Positions 42,300 through 50,841 of a stretch of 64,000 nucleotides of DNA are shown here, in pieces. The stretch is taken from positions 49,635-113,634 of the forward strand of contig NZ_JAVRHM010000016.1 in assembly GCF_031846525.1 (NCBI RefSeq). The letters are read 5' to 3'. Numbering within the stretch: position 1 is the stretch's first letter; every line of letters begins with the position of its first letter. The translations under genes and the position numbers were made by a program. The stretch is from Autumnicola patrickiae. Lineage in GTDB: Bacteria > Bacteroidota > Bacteroidia > Flavobacteriales > Flavobacteriaceae. Under the pieces are notes generated by a model. It saw nothing but the letters and a program-made list of their open reading frames with translations, was not told the origin of the DNA and made no database searches.

Positions 42300-43277
42300 T
42301 TATTTAAGCGGTTTAATATAATTCTTAAATCTATCTTTAGCTGAATCATCGCTTAAATGACTGGGAAAATCATTAAGTATTTTCTCATATTTTTCTATAC
42401 CTATAGCTTTTGCAATGTATCCTTCGTGAATAAAATTTAAATAGTAAATTAAATCCCCTAAACTTGAATGGAAACTTTTAAAGTCAATATCTGCATTTAT
42501 AAAGCTTTCAATGTCGCGATAATTTGCCTTAATTCTCAGTCTATAGAGTAAATTAAAAACTGAAGTTATTGGAATGGTTTTATAAATAATATCCCAGTGA
42601 TGTTTCTTAAAGGACTTACTAAATTCTTTCTTTTTATTAAAAAACCTTTTATCATTTTGCTTTTTGAAACGTTGTTTCTTGTCATCTGCATTTTTCTTCC
42701 TTGTAGTCTTTAGAAAAGTAGCAACCTGCAACTCTGCATCTTCCAAACAATCAATTTTAGTCAGAACACTATTATTCTTGGGAAAGTTTTCAAAGGTTTC
42801 CAATCCTTTATATTCAAAATCATCTTTAAGTCCGGATGAGTAAAAACTTATGGCAGAGGGGTAATGTCCATCTTTAATAGAATTTCCAAATAATTTTATT
42901 GATTTTTCGTGCTGGTCATTTGCGATTCCCTGTGTTTCATGAAATGCAGTCATACAGAGATAAACAGAATAATATGCTTGAGGAAAATTCCAATGAAGTG
43001 AAAATTTGTAATAATCACTATTATCTATTTTTTCTCCTATTTTATATGCATATTCTGTGCTCCAGGAATTCCATAGCAGTTTTCTTACTTGTTCGATATC
43101 AAACTCAGAGTTTTTAATCTTTATCTGGTTGTAAAATGGAATTTTCTTTAAGTTATACCTATCGTCATCACAGGAAATACAATAATTAATTGCAAAGAAA
43201 TGATTAAAAAATACTTTTGACGGAATTGATTTTGCTTCCTCTTCCCTTCTTTTTTTAAAAATATCTCTTAATCCCAT
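42300..43277 (-). CDS. Cassette-borne hypothetical protein
   Basis: 325 residues from the ATG at 43277 (MGLRDIFKKRREEE). A 16-codon upstream extension was rejected because it runs through the cassette core. The sequence is basic and mostly helical, with a lysine-rich stretch around 215-250 (KKNADDKKQRFKKQNDK) and the helical C-terminal segments SLGDLIYYLNFIHEGYIAKAIG. No known domain was recognised. Its stop is 7 bp from attC-like site B. Cassette genes of this kind are often lineage-specific. Confidence 0.7.
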   Translation of the reverse strand: MGLRDIFKKRREEEAKSIPSKVFFNHFFAINYCISCDDDRYNLKKIPFYNQIKIKNSEFDIEQVRKLLWNSWSTEYAYKIGEKIDNSDYYKFSLHWNFPQAYYSVYLCMTAFHETQGIANDQHEKSIKLFGNSIKDGHYPSAISFYSSGLKDDFEYKGLETFENFPKNNSVLTKIDCLEDAELQVATFLKTTRKKNADDKKQRFKKQNDKRFFNKKKEFSKSFKKHHWDIIYKTIPITSVFNLLYRLRIKANYRDIESFINADIDFKSFHSSLGDLIYYLNFIHEGYIAKAIGIEKYEKILNDFPSHLSDDSAKDRFKNYIKPLK

Positions 43278-43478
43278 AATTTTTTTCAGCTTGTTGCCAA
43301 CAAGTGAATAAATCCACCAGTACATGAATAGACTTATTATCTCCCAACTAATCTACTAAAATTCAGCATCTTCTTGTAGGGATTTAAAGATTTCCACCTT
43401 CTTTTAAGAAAAAAGATTTTAAATCAGCAACTAATTCGTCGGCGTTTGCTGCCCATCTAAACCTCATTAACCACTTTT

Positions 43479-43508
43479 AAACGTTTGCAAACGGATGTAA
43501 ACGTAAGC
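43479..43508 (+). promoter_or_regulatory. Three 10-bp phased direct repeats upstream of ssb
   Basis: AAACGTTTGC, AAACGGATGT and AAACGTAAGC follow each other without gaps, exactly one helical turn apart. They end about 38 bp before the TATGTTTG box, the position of an activator or repressor array. Confidence 0.55.
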
Positions 43509-43545
43509 AAATAATTGATAACCGATTAGCACTTAACTGCTGCAG

Positions 43546-43553
43546 TATGTTTG
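43546..43553 (+). promoter_or_regulatory. -7 box (TATGTTTG) of ssb
   Basis: Exact TANNTTTG match 49 bp before the ATG; no TTG at the usual distance. Confidence 0.5.
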
Positions 43554-43602
43554 TCCTGTTGAAATGAACTAATGATTTTCAGCTGCAATAAATTCTATAG
43601 TT

Positions 43603-43935
43603 ATGAGCACTTTAAGAAACAAAGTACAGTTAATTGGTCACGTAGGTAATGATCCTGAAATCGTAAATCTTGAATCGGGAAAAAAGCTGGCGAAATTTTC
43701 TATCGCCACAAATGAGAGTTATAAAAATTCCAAAGGAGAAAAAATAACAGATACGCAATGGCACAATATAGTTGCCTGGGGAAAAACCGCTGAGTTAATC
43801 GAGAATTATGTTCCGAAAGGAAAAGAGGTGGGAATCGAAGGAAAACTTACCAGCAGAAGTTATGAGGATAAAGAGGGCACAAAGCGCTATGTAACCGAAG
43901 TGATTTGTAGTGAAATCCTGTTGATGGGCAAGTAG
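43603..43935 (+). CDS. ssb: Single-stranded DNA-binding protein, short form
   Basis: 110 residues forming just the OB-fold: MSTLRNKVQLIGHVGNDPE, KLAKFSIATNE, TQWHNIVAWGKTAELIENY and VGIEGKLTSRSY match SSB. The protein stops at LLMGK, without the glycine-rich linker and acidic tip that recruit repair proteins in housekeeping SSB. It is therefore probably a second, specialised SSB (such copies can serve competence or mobile DNA). It lies next to the cassette array and has its own regulated-looking promoter. Confidence 0.88.
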   Translation: MSTLRNKVQLIGHVGNDPEIVNLESGKKLAKFSIATNESYKNSKGEKITDTQWHNIVAWGKTAELIENYVPKGKEVGIEGKLTSRSYEDKEGTKRYVTEVICSEILLMGK

Positions 43936-43997
43936 CCGGCGCAATTCCGGGAGTCCTGTAAAGGTTCTGGAAAATTTCAGAAGTAAAGGTTCGAGTT

Positions 43998-44040
43998 AAA
44001 GGTGGTTTAGATTTTCTTGTTCAGAAAATAAGCCACCTTT
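43998..44040 (+). terminator. Hairpin terminator after ssb
   Basis: AAAGGTGG with CCACCTTT, and inner ATTTTCT with AGAAAAT. A weak T-run follows. It lies between the convergent ssb and DEAD-like genes. Confidence 0.55.
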
Positions 44041-44101
44041 ATTTCGTGCTTAAAAATTAGTCCGCTTTAAAACCCGGAAAAGTTTGCGGGAAAATCCGAA
44101 G

Positions 44102-44719
44102 CTATTTTGCCGCGCGCACCACTTCAGAATGTGACATAAAGGAATCATTTAGCCGTTCTATCTTGGAATTAAATTCCGAAGCTAGAACGAGATACTGGCA
44201 TTTGGCAATGTGTGGCGGAATCCGGATCAGGTCGTTAAAATCCCTGCTGTTAAGAAGGAATTCGGCATCTTCCACGATAAACACCTTTAACTGACTCACA
44301 TTTATTCCGGTGATCTTAAAAAGCCTGAACAGCTTATTTGGAGTGGCGATCACCACGTCCACACCTTCATAAATGGAAACCTTTTGCTGTTCGATATCGG
44401 GTTCGTCATAAGCGCTAAAAACCCTTACATCCATATACCTGGTAAACTCGTTGAATTTTTCTTCCAGTTCTAAGGCAGCCTGCTTGTCCTTTACAAAAAT
44501 CAGTGCTCGCGGAGCATCTTCAAAAGCTTTGCTTTCCAGGATCTGCAAGGTGCTGATTACAATGGCCGTCGATTTTCCGCTACCTTCGGGAGCGATTGCA
44601 AAAAGGTTTTTTCCGCTCTTGATCTTAGGGATTAATTTCTTCTGAAAAGGCAGGAGACTTTCATATCCCAGTCTGTCAAGTGCTTCTTTTAGTGGAGTGT
44701 TTAATTTTTTGAACGACAT
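44102..44719 (-). CDS. Single-domain DEAD/DEAH-box helicase-like protein
   Basis: 205 residues covering just the first RecA-like domain of a DEAD-box helicase: Q-motif region (YESLLPFQKKLIPKI), Walker A APEGSGKST and motif Ib-like IATPNKLF. The DEAD box has become VEDAE, and the motif III position reads LASEF. The second RecA domain is absent. The frame is intact, so this is not a fresh pseudogene. It may act as a regulatory or RNA-binding ATPase remnant. Confidence 0.7.
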   Translation of the reverse strand: MSFKKLNTPLKEALDRLGYESLLPFQKKLIPKIKSGKNLFAIAPEGSGKSTAIVISTLQILESKAFEDAPRALIFVKDKQAALELEEKFNEFTRYMDVRVFSAYDEPDIEQQKVSIYEGVDVVIATPNKLFRLFKITGINVSQLKVFIVEDAEFLLNSRDFNDLIRIPPHIAKCQYLVLASEFNSKIERLNDSFMSHSEVVRAAK

Positions 44720-44996
44720 AGAGTTTATTTTAGCGCTACCATAGTTTCATCTTCAAAAATGAAAATTAAAAGATTCGGAAGTTTACAAAGATAGCTTTCC
44801 CAAGCTTTAAAGTGCTATAAACCTATTATTGCTTTTAGAAAATCTGATCAATAGGTAGACATTAATTGTTTTACCAATTTAATAAAATTGCTGCTCTGTA
44901 ATGAGGTACATTCTACCGGGTCCGCCGCCACTCCCTGGTCTCTGGAATATCCCGGGGAAATCTGCTCTTTAAAGGAAATAAAGTTCGAACGCGGTA

Positions 44997-45611
44997 TTAG
45001 TTAATTTTATATTTAATTCCTATTTGCATTAAGAGGTTTACATCTTCTCCGGCAATTTGCCATTTTTCACTTGCCCGAAGGGAGCCTACGGGATCAGTCC
45101 ACAATAAGGTCGGTTCTATTTGAAGGGCTAAATTTTCAGTCACTTTAGAACTTATAATTCCGGAAAAATTTACGCTCATATAATTACTTGTAATTCCCTG
45201 AGATAAATTAATTAAATCCTGTCTCAATTCCTGTTGTGTATATCCAAATCCAAAGTTGTACCCAAAATTCCATGTGTTATCTTCTTTAAGATGCTCTAAC
45301 AAAATCATAGAAGTTAATGAAGTAACGTCGCCATCAATTGGCTCATTATTATTTTTCCAGTTCCTTCCTTCAATTCCGGCGTTTAAATACTGAAATTTTA
45401 GTTTAAGTCCAAAATAAGATTCAGCGTTTGAATATTTCAAATCAAGATATGAACTAAACGGTAGCGAGTAATTAATATCAATACTACTATCAAAGTTTTC
45501 ATACATATATGCAGATCCGGTTCCCAGTCCAAATCCGACTTCTAAATTTTGTGATTTTCCTTCAAGAGTGCCAATTAGAAAAATAAAAGCAATCAGTATA
45601 ATTTTTTTCAT
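44997..45611 (-). CDS. Small outer-membrane beta-barrel protein
   Basis: 204 residues with a signal peptide (about 1-20), then alternating strands rich in aromatic and glycine residues (LEVGFGLGTGSAYMYENF; YFGLKLKFQYLNAGIEGR; NFGYNFGFGYTQQ) and a terminal strand (LMQIGIKYKIN). It looks like an OmpW/OmpX-sized barrel; the cargo is unknown. Confidence 0.6.
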   Translation of the reverse strand: MKKIILIAFIFLIGTLEGKSQNLEVGFGLGTGSAYMYENFDSSIDINYSLPFSSYLDLKYSNAESYFGLKLKFQYLNAGIEGRNWKNNNEPIDGDVTSLTSMILLEHLKEDNTWNFGYNFGFGYTQQELRQDLINLSQGITSNYMSVNFSGIISSKVTENLALQIEPTLLWTDPVGSLRASEKWQIAGEDVNLLMQIGIKYKIN

Positions 45612-45858
45612 AGCCGTTTTTAGCGTGTTTTACTTTGTAGAAATCGGTAGCGTATTCCAGAACTCCCTCTAAGTAATTTTTTGTTCATACTTTGGTGAAT
45701 TAATATATTTTTATGCTACGCTAAACTGAAACTTGTCACTGTCCTGGTTTGCAAAATTTGTTTCGGGTGGACAGCACATGCCGGCGCGCATAAAAAGACC
45801 ATGGAGGTAATGAATGTAGTAAATTTCATTTCTATTTAAATAATGAAATTAAGGTAAA

Positions 45859-47064
45859 TTACTCAGAATATTGTTTAATTAATCTTACTAGTAATTCGTT
45901 TAAAAATTCTACTTCATATTCACCTATAGAAGGCTCAATATGGTCATTACCTATTCCACTGTGATCTGTTATAAACACATAAGTACTATTGGTCGCCATC
46001 GAGAAGTAACGCATAAGGAATTCAGTTTCTTTATCTATTCCGCTAGCGGTAACGGGGATAAGCTTTATTCCTTTTTCAGCGGCTTGTTTAATCGAATTCT
46101 GAATATCAGAAATAACTTCCTGATTATGATGTGGCGGGGCATCTAATATAAGGAATGCTAAACGTGTGCGTGCGTTAGAGGACCACTGTAGGTCATTTAG
46201 AGTTGTATTGAGAGCTGTGTGGACTGCTTCAGGAAAATCGCCGCCTCCATCAGCAGCTTGATTATTAATGAAATTTAAAGTGGTATTAATATCAGCTGTA
46301 AAATTCGAATGCCTCACAACATAGTCGTCTTCTACATCACGGTAAAAGACTGATGAAGTTAATATGTCAAGACTGGAGCTTGAATTTTCTACTTGTTGGA
46401 TAATGTTCTTTAAATCATCTTTTAGAAATTCTAACTCGTCTGACATAGAAGCGGTGGCATCTACAATAAATGCTATCTCAACATTGTCTGGAGCTACACT
46501 TGTATTTTTTATTTGAATCTCATTTACACCCTGGTTAAAATCTTTCAAATTGATGCTGAGTTTTTCTCCATCCACCCAAAGCGAATAATTTTCCAGGTCT
46601 GAATTAGTGGATTTTTCAAAAGGATTTATCCATAGTTCGGCATTTCCTTTATTATCTGATTTAGCAGCCCATATGGTTGTACTATCATCAGTTTTTAAAG
46701 CTACAACTGCATCTATGGCAGGCATTCCGTTTAAATCTTTTACAGAAACGGAAATCCTGTTACTAAAATAAAAGTTCCAGTGGTATAATCTATCAGCAAA
46801 TTCCTGATTGTTTTTTAAATCTGTCCAGTAATTCCAGTTTTCAAGGTCATTCCATTCTCCGGCAGTTATTTGCCCCGAAGAATCAGAACCGTCATTCCCG
46901 TTATCGGGATTTTCAGCGGAAGGCTCTCCGCCATCCGAATCTCCGCTATAGGAATTCCTCAGTGCCTCTCCAGAGTCTCCGGTTTCTTCATGTAAAGAAT
47001 CTTCATTGCATCCAATAATGATGAAGAGCATCAATAGTAAGCATACTTTAGTAATTTTTTCCAT
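45859..47064 (-). CDS. von Willebrand factor A domain lipoprotein
   Basis: 401 residues. A lipoprotein signal (IIIGC, C19) is followed by an acidic, low-complexity linker (about 25-65). An Ig- or carboxypeptidase-regulatory-like domain spans about 100-190. A vWA domain starts at 196 with the MIDAS-like DATAS (202-206), a DxTxS variant, and SVFYRDVEDDY. The protein probably displays a metal-dependent adhesion module at the cell surface. Partners are not apparent. Confidence 0.82.
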   Translation of the reverse strand: MEKITKVCLLLMLFIIIGCNEDSLHEETGDSGEALRNSYSGDSDGGEPSAENPDNGNDGSDSSGQITAGEWNDLENWNYWTDLKNNQEFADRLYHWNFYFSNRISVSVKDLNGMPAIDAVVALKTDDSTTIWAAKSDNKGNAELWINPFEKSTNSDLENYSLWVDGEKLSINLKDFNQGVNEIQIKNTSVAPDNVEIAFIVDATASMSDELEFLKDDLKNIIQQVENSSSSLDILTSSVFYRDVEDDYVVRHSNFTADINTTLNFINNQAADGGGDFPEAVHTALNTTLNDLQWSSNARTRLAFLILDAPPHHNQEVISDIQNSIKQAAEKGIKLIPVTASGIDKETEFLMRYFSMATNSTYVFITDHSGIGNDHIEPSIGEYEVEFLNELLVRLIKQYSE

Positions 47065-47216
47065 TTTTAGCTGAGTTTAGTAGTTCCTACTCTTACCAGA
47101 TGCGAAAAATGCCCAAAGGTTGCGTTAAGAAATGAACTAATATGATTTTAATTAAAAATACATGGTTCGGCTGTTAATAATATGTGGTGAGATTTGGGTG
47201 AGATCTAAAACTGCGA

Positions 47217-48986
47217 CTACCTCATTGCCTCTATCGCATTGGAGAGATACACAAAGGGTGCATTCCAGTTAATCGCGATCTCATTACTCGCATAACTGCA
47301 GCGGTCATCGATATACGAAGTCGCCGGATGTTTATGCGCAGCTGTATATTTATCTCCGCAACCGGCTATATCCTGTTGCCCGGGGTTTGGTCCTCCGGCC
47401 AGGAGCCCCGGAACGGGATCTTCGTTATCGTCAGCTTCAGAAGGCCTGTGGTGCGGATCTCTTGTAGCTTTCTCGCCAAAACCCGTTAAAAAGGAAAAGC
47501 CCGTGGCATTCCTTCCCAGCAGGTAATCCAGATTATCATTTGCAGCGTTGAGATATTTCTCGTCGCCTGTCATTTTATACACGTTTAAAAGAAGTATTCC
47601 CTGATTTCCTGCTGTTGAATTGCTTCCCCAGACAAAATCTGACTCATCGGTTCCCATCGGAATCGCATAAGCTGAATTTTCTGAAGATTGAACCAGATCA
47701 TCGGCCATTTTCTTAAGCTGATTCGTTATTGCGTCTATATCTACAAGCTCACTATCCTGATATTTATCGCTATGCCTCGCAAGGGAGTAGAGGGCAAGGG
47801 TATTTACATTTGGCCATGCAGGAATCCCAAAGTCAGATTCCAGAGAGCTTTCCAGGTCGGCGTCTTTGTAGTAGTTTTCTTTTCCGGTGGTGATAAAAAG
47901 CTCTGTCGCCGCCCATTGGAGTTCATCTTTAAAACTGTGGTCTCCGTAGGCGCCGGTGCTTATTTCAGGATCTTGTAATTCTCTCTGGCGGTAAAATACT
48001 TCCGGATTTTCTTTCGCCCAGCGATAGGCTTTTTCACTCATCACCAGCAGCGAATCTGATAATCCCGGTAGTTCATATTTATAGTCCTCAAATATTCTTG
48101 CCGCCTGCGCAGTTACCGCTGCAAAATCTAAGGTGGCCCCTGTTGCTTTTTGCACTACCCAACGCTGCAAAGTGGCATCTTGGGGCGCGACTGCACCATG
48201 AAAGTTTGCACTGGTGAGTTTATGATAAACTCCGCCGTCATCATCCTGCATTGTCATCATCCATTTTAGGTTGTACAATGTTTCATCAAGAAAATCGGGA
48301 ATATTGTTATTGCTTTCGGGAATATTGAGATTCAGGGTGTCGAGGTATTCCGGAAAATCTTCATATAGTGAAAACAGCGTTCCCATGGTGATTCCGCTGT
48401 TTACGATATACTTTCCGTAATCGCCTGCATCATACCAGCCTCCGGGGCTGGAAATTGTAGATCCCGCCGGACGATTTTCTGTGGCCGCCGAATTGTGAAC
48501 TTTAACCTGATCGTCGGGATGGCCAGCTTCCCTTGCCCATTTTCCGGCGTATTCTGCGGGTAAATCTGTGGAAGCTCTCTGAAAATAAAACGCTTTCATA
48601 CTTGCCTTTGCCGGCTCAAAATGCACATTTTCACCTATTTCAAAAGGATGACTGCTGCCAGTTCCCGAAACGTGCAAAATATATTCCCCCGACTTTTCTA
48701 CGGAAGAAAAATCTGCTTGTTTTACTATTTCTTTGCTATGTGGCCATTCCTTAGCATCACTGAGTTTTCCTGAAAAAACTTCTTTTTTATCATCTGCCGT
48801 AAGAATAGAGAAGTCGGTAGCATCTGAAGTGACGATAATTGCCATTTTAGGACCTTCGTTATAAAATCCAATTTGATTGATTCGGATCTTCTCTGAACCT
48901 GAATTTTCGTCATTTATTTGGGCAACAGCTGAAAAATTCAGAAAAAAGCATAAAAATGGAATCAGAAATATAGTTGAAGGCCTCAT
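47217..48986 (-). CDS. Glycoside hydrolase family 9 endoglucanase-like protein
   Basis: 589 residues with a signal peptide (about 1-22) and an N-terminal Ig-like CelD_N domain (IRINQIGFYNEGPKMAIIV). The GH9 (alpha/alpha)6 barrel carries the catalytic-base segment GGWYDAGDYGKYIVNSG. The general acid is E569 in SNEIAINWNAPFVYLSNAI near the C-terminus. GH9 enzymes cleave beta-1,4-glucans or related beta-glucans. It is secreted or surface-exposed. Alone on its strand, with no adjacent SusCD. Confidence 0.92.
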   Translation of the reverse strand: MRPSTIFLIPFLCFFLNFSAVAQINDENSGSEKIRINQIGFYNEGPKMAIIVTSDATDFSILTADDKKEVFSGKLSDAKEWPHSKEIVKQADFSSVEKSGEYILHVSGTGSSHPFEIGENVHFEPAKASMKAFYFQRASTDLPAEYAGKWAREAGHPDDQVKVHNSAATENRPAGSTISSPGGWYDAGDYGKYIVNSGITMGTLFSLYEDFPEYLDTLNLNIPESNNNIPDFLDETLYNLKWMMTMQDDDGGVYHKLTSANFHGAVAPQDATLQRWVVQKATGATLDFAAVTAQAARIFEDYKYELPGLSDSLLVMSEKAYRWAKENPEVFYRQRELQDPEISTGAYGDHSFKDELQWAATELFITTGKENYYKDADLESSLESDFGIPAWPNVNTLALYSLARHSDKYQDSELVDIDAITNQLKKMADDLVQSSENSAYAIPMGTDESDFVWGSNSTAGNQGILLLNVYKMTGDEKYLNAANDNLDYLLGRNATGFSFLTGFGEKATRDPHHRPSEADDNEDPVPGLLAGGPNPGQQDIAGCGDKYTAAHKHPATSYIDDRCSYASNEIAINWNAPFVYLSNAIEAMR

Positions 48987-49149
48987 AAGTGTGTTTTAGG
49001 CTTAAATATAGGTATAAATTGAAATATCCATGCTTAGCTTAATGTTCCTGAAGCAATTTTCTGCGTCAGTTATTGTTTTCTTTCATAATTTCAACAAATT
49101 CAAGGTTGATTTGGGGTTTTAGATAGGTCTCTTTAAAGATAAAATTCAG

Positions 49150-50052
49150 CTAAAAATAGATTTGTTGCGCCAGCCTGTAGGTGTTGGCGTGAGCATCGAT
49201 AATAGTCTTAATGTCGGGCGAATATCCGCCGCCCATGCTGCATTGTACGGGAATAGAAAGTTCGTTGCACAGCTGAAGCACGAATCGGTCACGTTCCTTA
49301 CAACCCGCGACGCTGCAGGATAGCCTGCCGAGTTTGTCCGTTTCCAATATGTCTACACCGCTGAGGTAAAAGATAAAGTCCGGATTTTCATTTTCGATTA
49401 GCTCCGGAAGTGTTTCTTTTAAAAGCTGAAGATATTCCTGGTCTCCCGAACCGTCCGGAACTTCAATATCAAGATCTGATTTCTCTTTTTTAAACGGATA
49501 ATTGCCTTTTCCGCGCATCGAAAAAGTAAAAACTGAATGGTCATTTTGAAAAATTTCAGCAGTACCGTTTCCCTGGTGAACGTCCAGGTCTACGACTAGA
49601 ATCTTTTCCGCTAATTTTTTATTCTGAAGATAACGTGCCGCAATCGCCTGATCATTTAAAAGACAAAAAGCCTCGCCACGATCTGAATACGCATGGTGCG
49701 TGCCACCGGCAATGTTGAAAGAAATTCCGTGTTCCAGTGAAAAATGACAACACTTCATCGTGCCGTCGGCTATAATAATTTCCCTTTCGTAAAGCGCTTT
49801 TGAAAGCGGAAATCCTGTCTTCCTAACCTCCCGCGCACTCAACTCCTGATTTTTCAGCCGGTAATAATAATCCGAATCATGCACAGTAAGAATATGCTCA
49901 TCCTCCGGAATTTCAGGTTCAAAAAAATTTTCTTCGCTGCAGGTCCCTTCCAGTAGCAACTGCTGTGGCAAAAGCTCATATTTCTCCATCGGAAACCGGT
50001 GACCTTCAGGCAAAGGGTGTTTATAGATGGAATGGTAAGCGATTTTGAGCAT
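49150..50052 (-). CDS. Histone deacetylase-like amidohydrolase
   Basis: 300 residues with the arginase/deacetylase-fold motifs NIAGGTHHAYSDRGEAFCLLND (active-site HH pair) and LVVDLDVHQGNGTAEIF (zinc-binding D and H). Near the C-terminus is VQCSMGGGYSP, where the usual catalytic tyrosine follows. It resembles bacterial class IV-type deacetylases and acetylpolyamine or acetoin-utilisation proteins. The substrate is unknown, most likely an acetylated polyamine or protein lysine. Confidence 0.85.
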   Translation of the reverse strand: MLKIAYHSIYKHPLPEGHRFPMEKYELLPQQLLLEGTCSEENFFEPEIPEDEHILTVHDSDYYYRLKNQELSAREVRKTGFPLSKALYEREIIIADGTMKCCHFSLEHGISFNIAGGTHHAYSDRGEAFCLLNDQAIAARYLQNKKLAEKILVVDLDVHQGNGTAEIFQNDHSVFTFSMRGKGNYPFKKEKSDLDIEVPDGSGDQEYLQLLKETLPELIENENPDFIFYLSGVDILETDKLGRLSCSVAGCKERDRFVLQLCNELSIPVQCSMGGGYSPDIKTIIDAHANTYRLAQQIYF

Positions 50053-50134
50053 TTATAAGTAATTGAAATCTGATTCAGGAACGCAAAGCTAAGAATGTTT
50101 TTTTGGTTTTTGTTAGTTCGTGGCTCTCCCCTTT

Positions 50135-50221
50135 TGTCAGTTCAAGCGAAGTCGAGAACGGATTAGTACCTAAGAAAGTTTCGTACTTCTAACGAACCCC
50201 TCGACTTCGCTCGGGGAGACA
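50135..50221. repeat. REP-like palindromic unit 1 (87 bp)
   Basis: Left half TGTCAGTTCAAGCGAAGTCG and right half CCCTCGACTTCGCTCGGGG frame a ~35-bp spacer beginning GGATTAGTACC. The halves contain inverted copies of TCGACTTCGCT. Confidence 0.8.
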
Positions 50222-50267
50222 TTTATTTTCAGGCTGCTTTTTTTACGTTTTACTATTGTACTCGGGG

Positions 50268-50355
50268 TGTCAGTTCGAGCGAAGTCGAGAACGGTGTTAG
50301 TACCTAAGAAAGTTTCCTACTTCTAACGAACCCCTCGACTTCGCTCGGGGAGACA
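50268..50355. repeat. REP-like palindromic unit 2 (88 bp)
   Basis: Nearly identical to unit 1 in ends and spacer, 46 bp downstream of it. Confidence 0.8.
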
Positions 50356-50398
50356 TTTGTATTTAAACTGATCTTTCTTTTTTCTTTCGCCTCTAAAG

Positions 50399-50797
50399 TG
50401 TCAGTTCGAGCGGAGTCGAGAACTATTCTTTCCCGGCTTTATTTTTGTAGTGAGTAGCATTCCTGCATTCGGCGAGAATTTGTAATAGACCATAATCACC
50501 ATTTGCAAGTGCTTTTTTCTTTTGAGCACTCCATTTTTTTATCTTTTTCTCGAAATAAATTGCCTGATTTGCATCGTTAAATTCTTGATGGAAAATAAGT
50601 TCAACCGGTCTTCTGCTGTAGGTAAAACTATTTTCATTTTTATCAGAATTATGTTCTGCCAGTCTGCGCGAAATGTTGTTGGTTATTCCTGTGTAAAGCA
50701 GTTTATCGTTACACTCTACGATGTAGACATAGTACAATTTCATAATAAAGAGTGTTTATTGCTTTCAACAGACCCCTCGACTCCGCTCGGGGGGACA
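50399..50797 (-). mobile_element. GIY-YIG-containing version of the palindromic unit
   Basis: Its ends match units 1, 2 and 3 (TGTCAGTTCGAGCG at the left, CTCGGGGGGACA at the right). In place of the ~35-bp spacer there is a complete nuclease gene. Both halves share the variant CGGAGTCG/CGACTCCG in place of CGAAGTCG/CGACTTCG, so they are a matched pair and not two unrelated units. Confidence 0.6.
50423..50743 (-). CDS. Small GIY-YIG nuclease
   Basis: 106 residues. The GIY-YIG signature is present as YVYIVE ... LYTGITNNISRRLAEHN, with the catalytic arginine in SRRLAEH and glutamate in IYFEKKIKKW. A lysine-rich end follows. Stand-alone proteins of this size are common in Bacteroidota and are single-domain DNA nucleases with unknown target. 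Its stop codon lies within one half of a palindromic unit and its start 30 bp from the other half, so the gene occupies the interior of the element. Confidence 0.88.
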   Translation of the reverse strand: MKLYYVYIVECNDKLLYTGITNNISRRLAEHNSDKNENSFTYSRRPVELIFHQEFNDANQAIYFEKKIKKWSAQKKKALANGDYGLLQILAECRNATHYKNKAGKE

Positions 50798-50841
50798 ATC
50801 GTTTTCAGTTTGATTTTCTTCGTTTTCTATCCTCATCAGGG

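Larger units (their letters stand above)
41136..43304 (-). mobile_element. Integron-like cassette array (two cassettes, no integrase in window)
   Basis: Three core sites with GTTRRRY-like sequence (GTTGGCA at 43301-43295, GTTGGGC at 42172-42166, GCTTGGC at 41143-41137) bound two compact cassettes. Genes start 22-24 bp after a core and stop 6-7 bp before the next site. All genes read the same way. In cassette 2 the RYYYAAC box of its attC-like site (GCCCAAC) is the exact complement of the core that opens the cassette; in cassette 1 the match is 6 of 7. This is the arrangement expected of integron cassettes. The retron lies immediately after the last site. Confidence 0.65.
43278..43602. other. 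Intergenic region between cassette array and ssb
   Basis: It holds the first cassette core within the near-palindrome CTTGTTGCCAACAAG (43290-43304) and the ssb promoter region with phased repeats. No integrase or other gene is present. Confidence 0.6.

Noticed and set aside
43278..43325. N-terminal extension of the 325-residue cassette protein
   Set aside because: It runs through the cassette core CTTGTTGCCAACAAG, which lies upstream of the gene in this type of array.
44102..44719. Pseudogene of a full DEAD-box helicase
   Set aside because: There is no remnant of the second RecA domain downstream, and the frame is intact with normal start and stop.
48831..48854. A perfect AAAATGGCAATTATCG match within the GH9 gene
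   Set aside because: It is in frame and encodes the conserved CelD_N segment GPKMAIIV, so it is explained as coding sequence and was left out of the repeat count.
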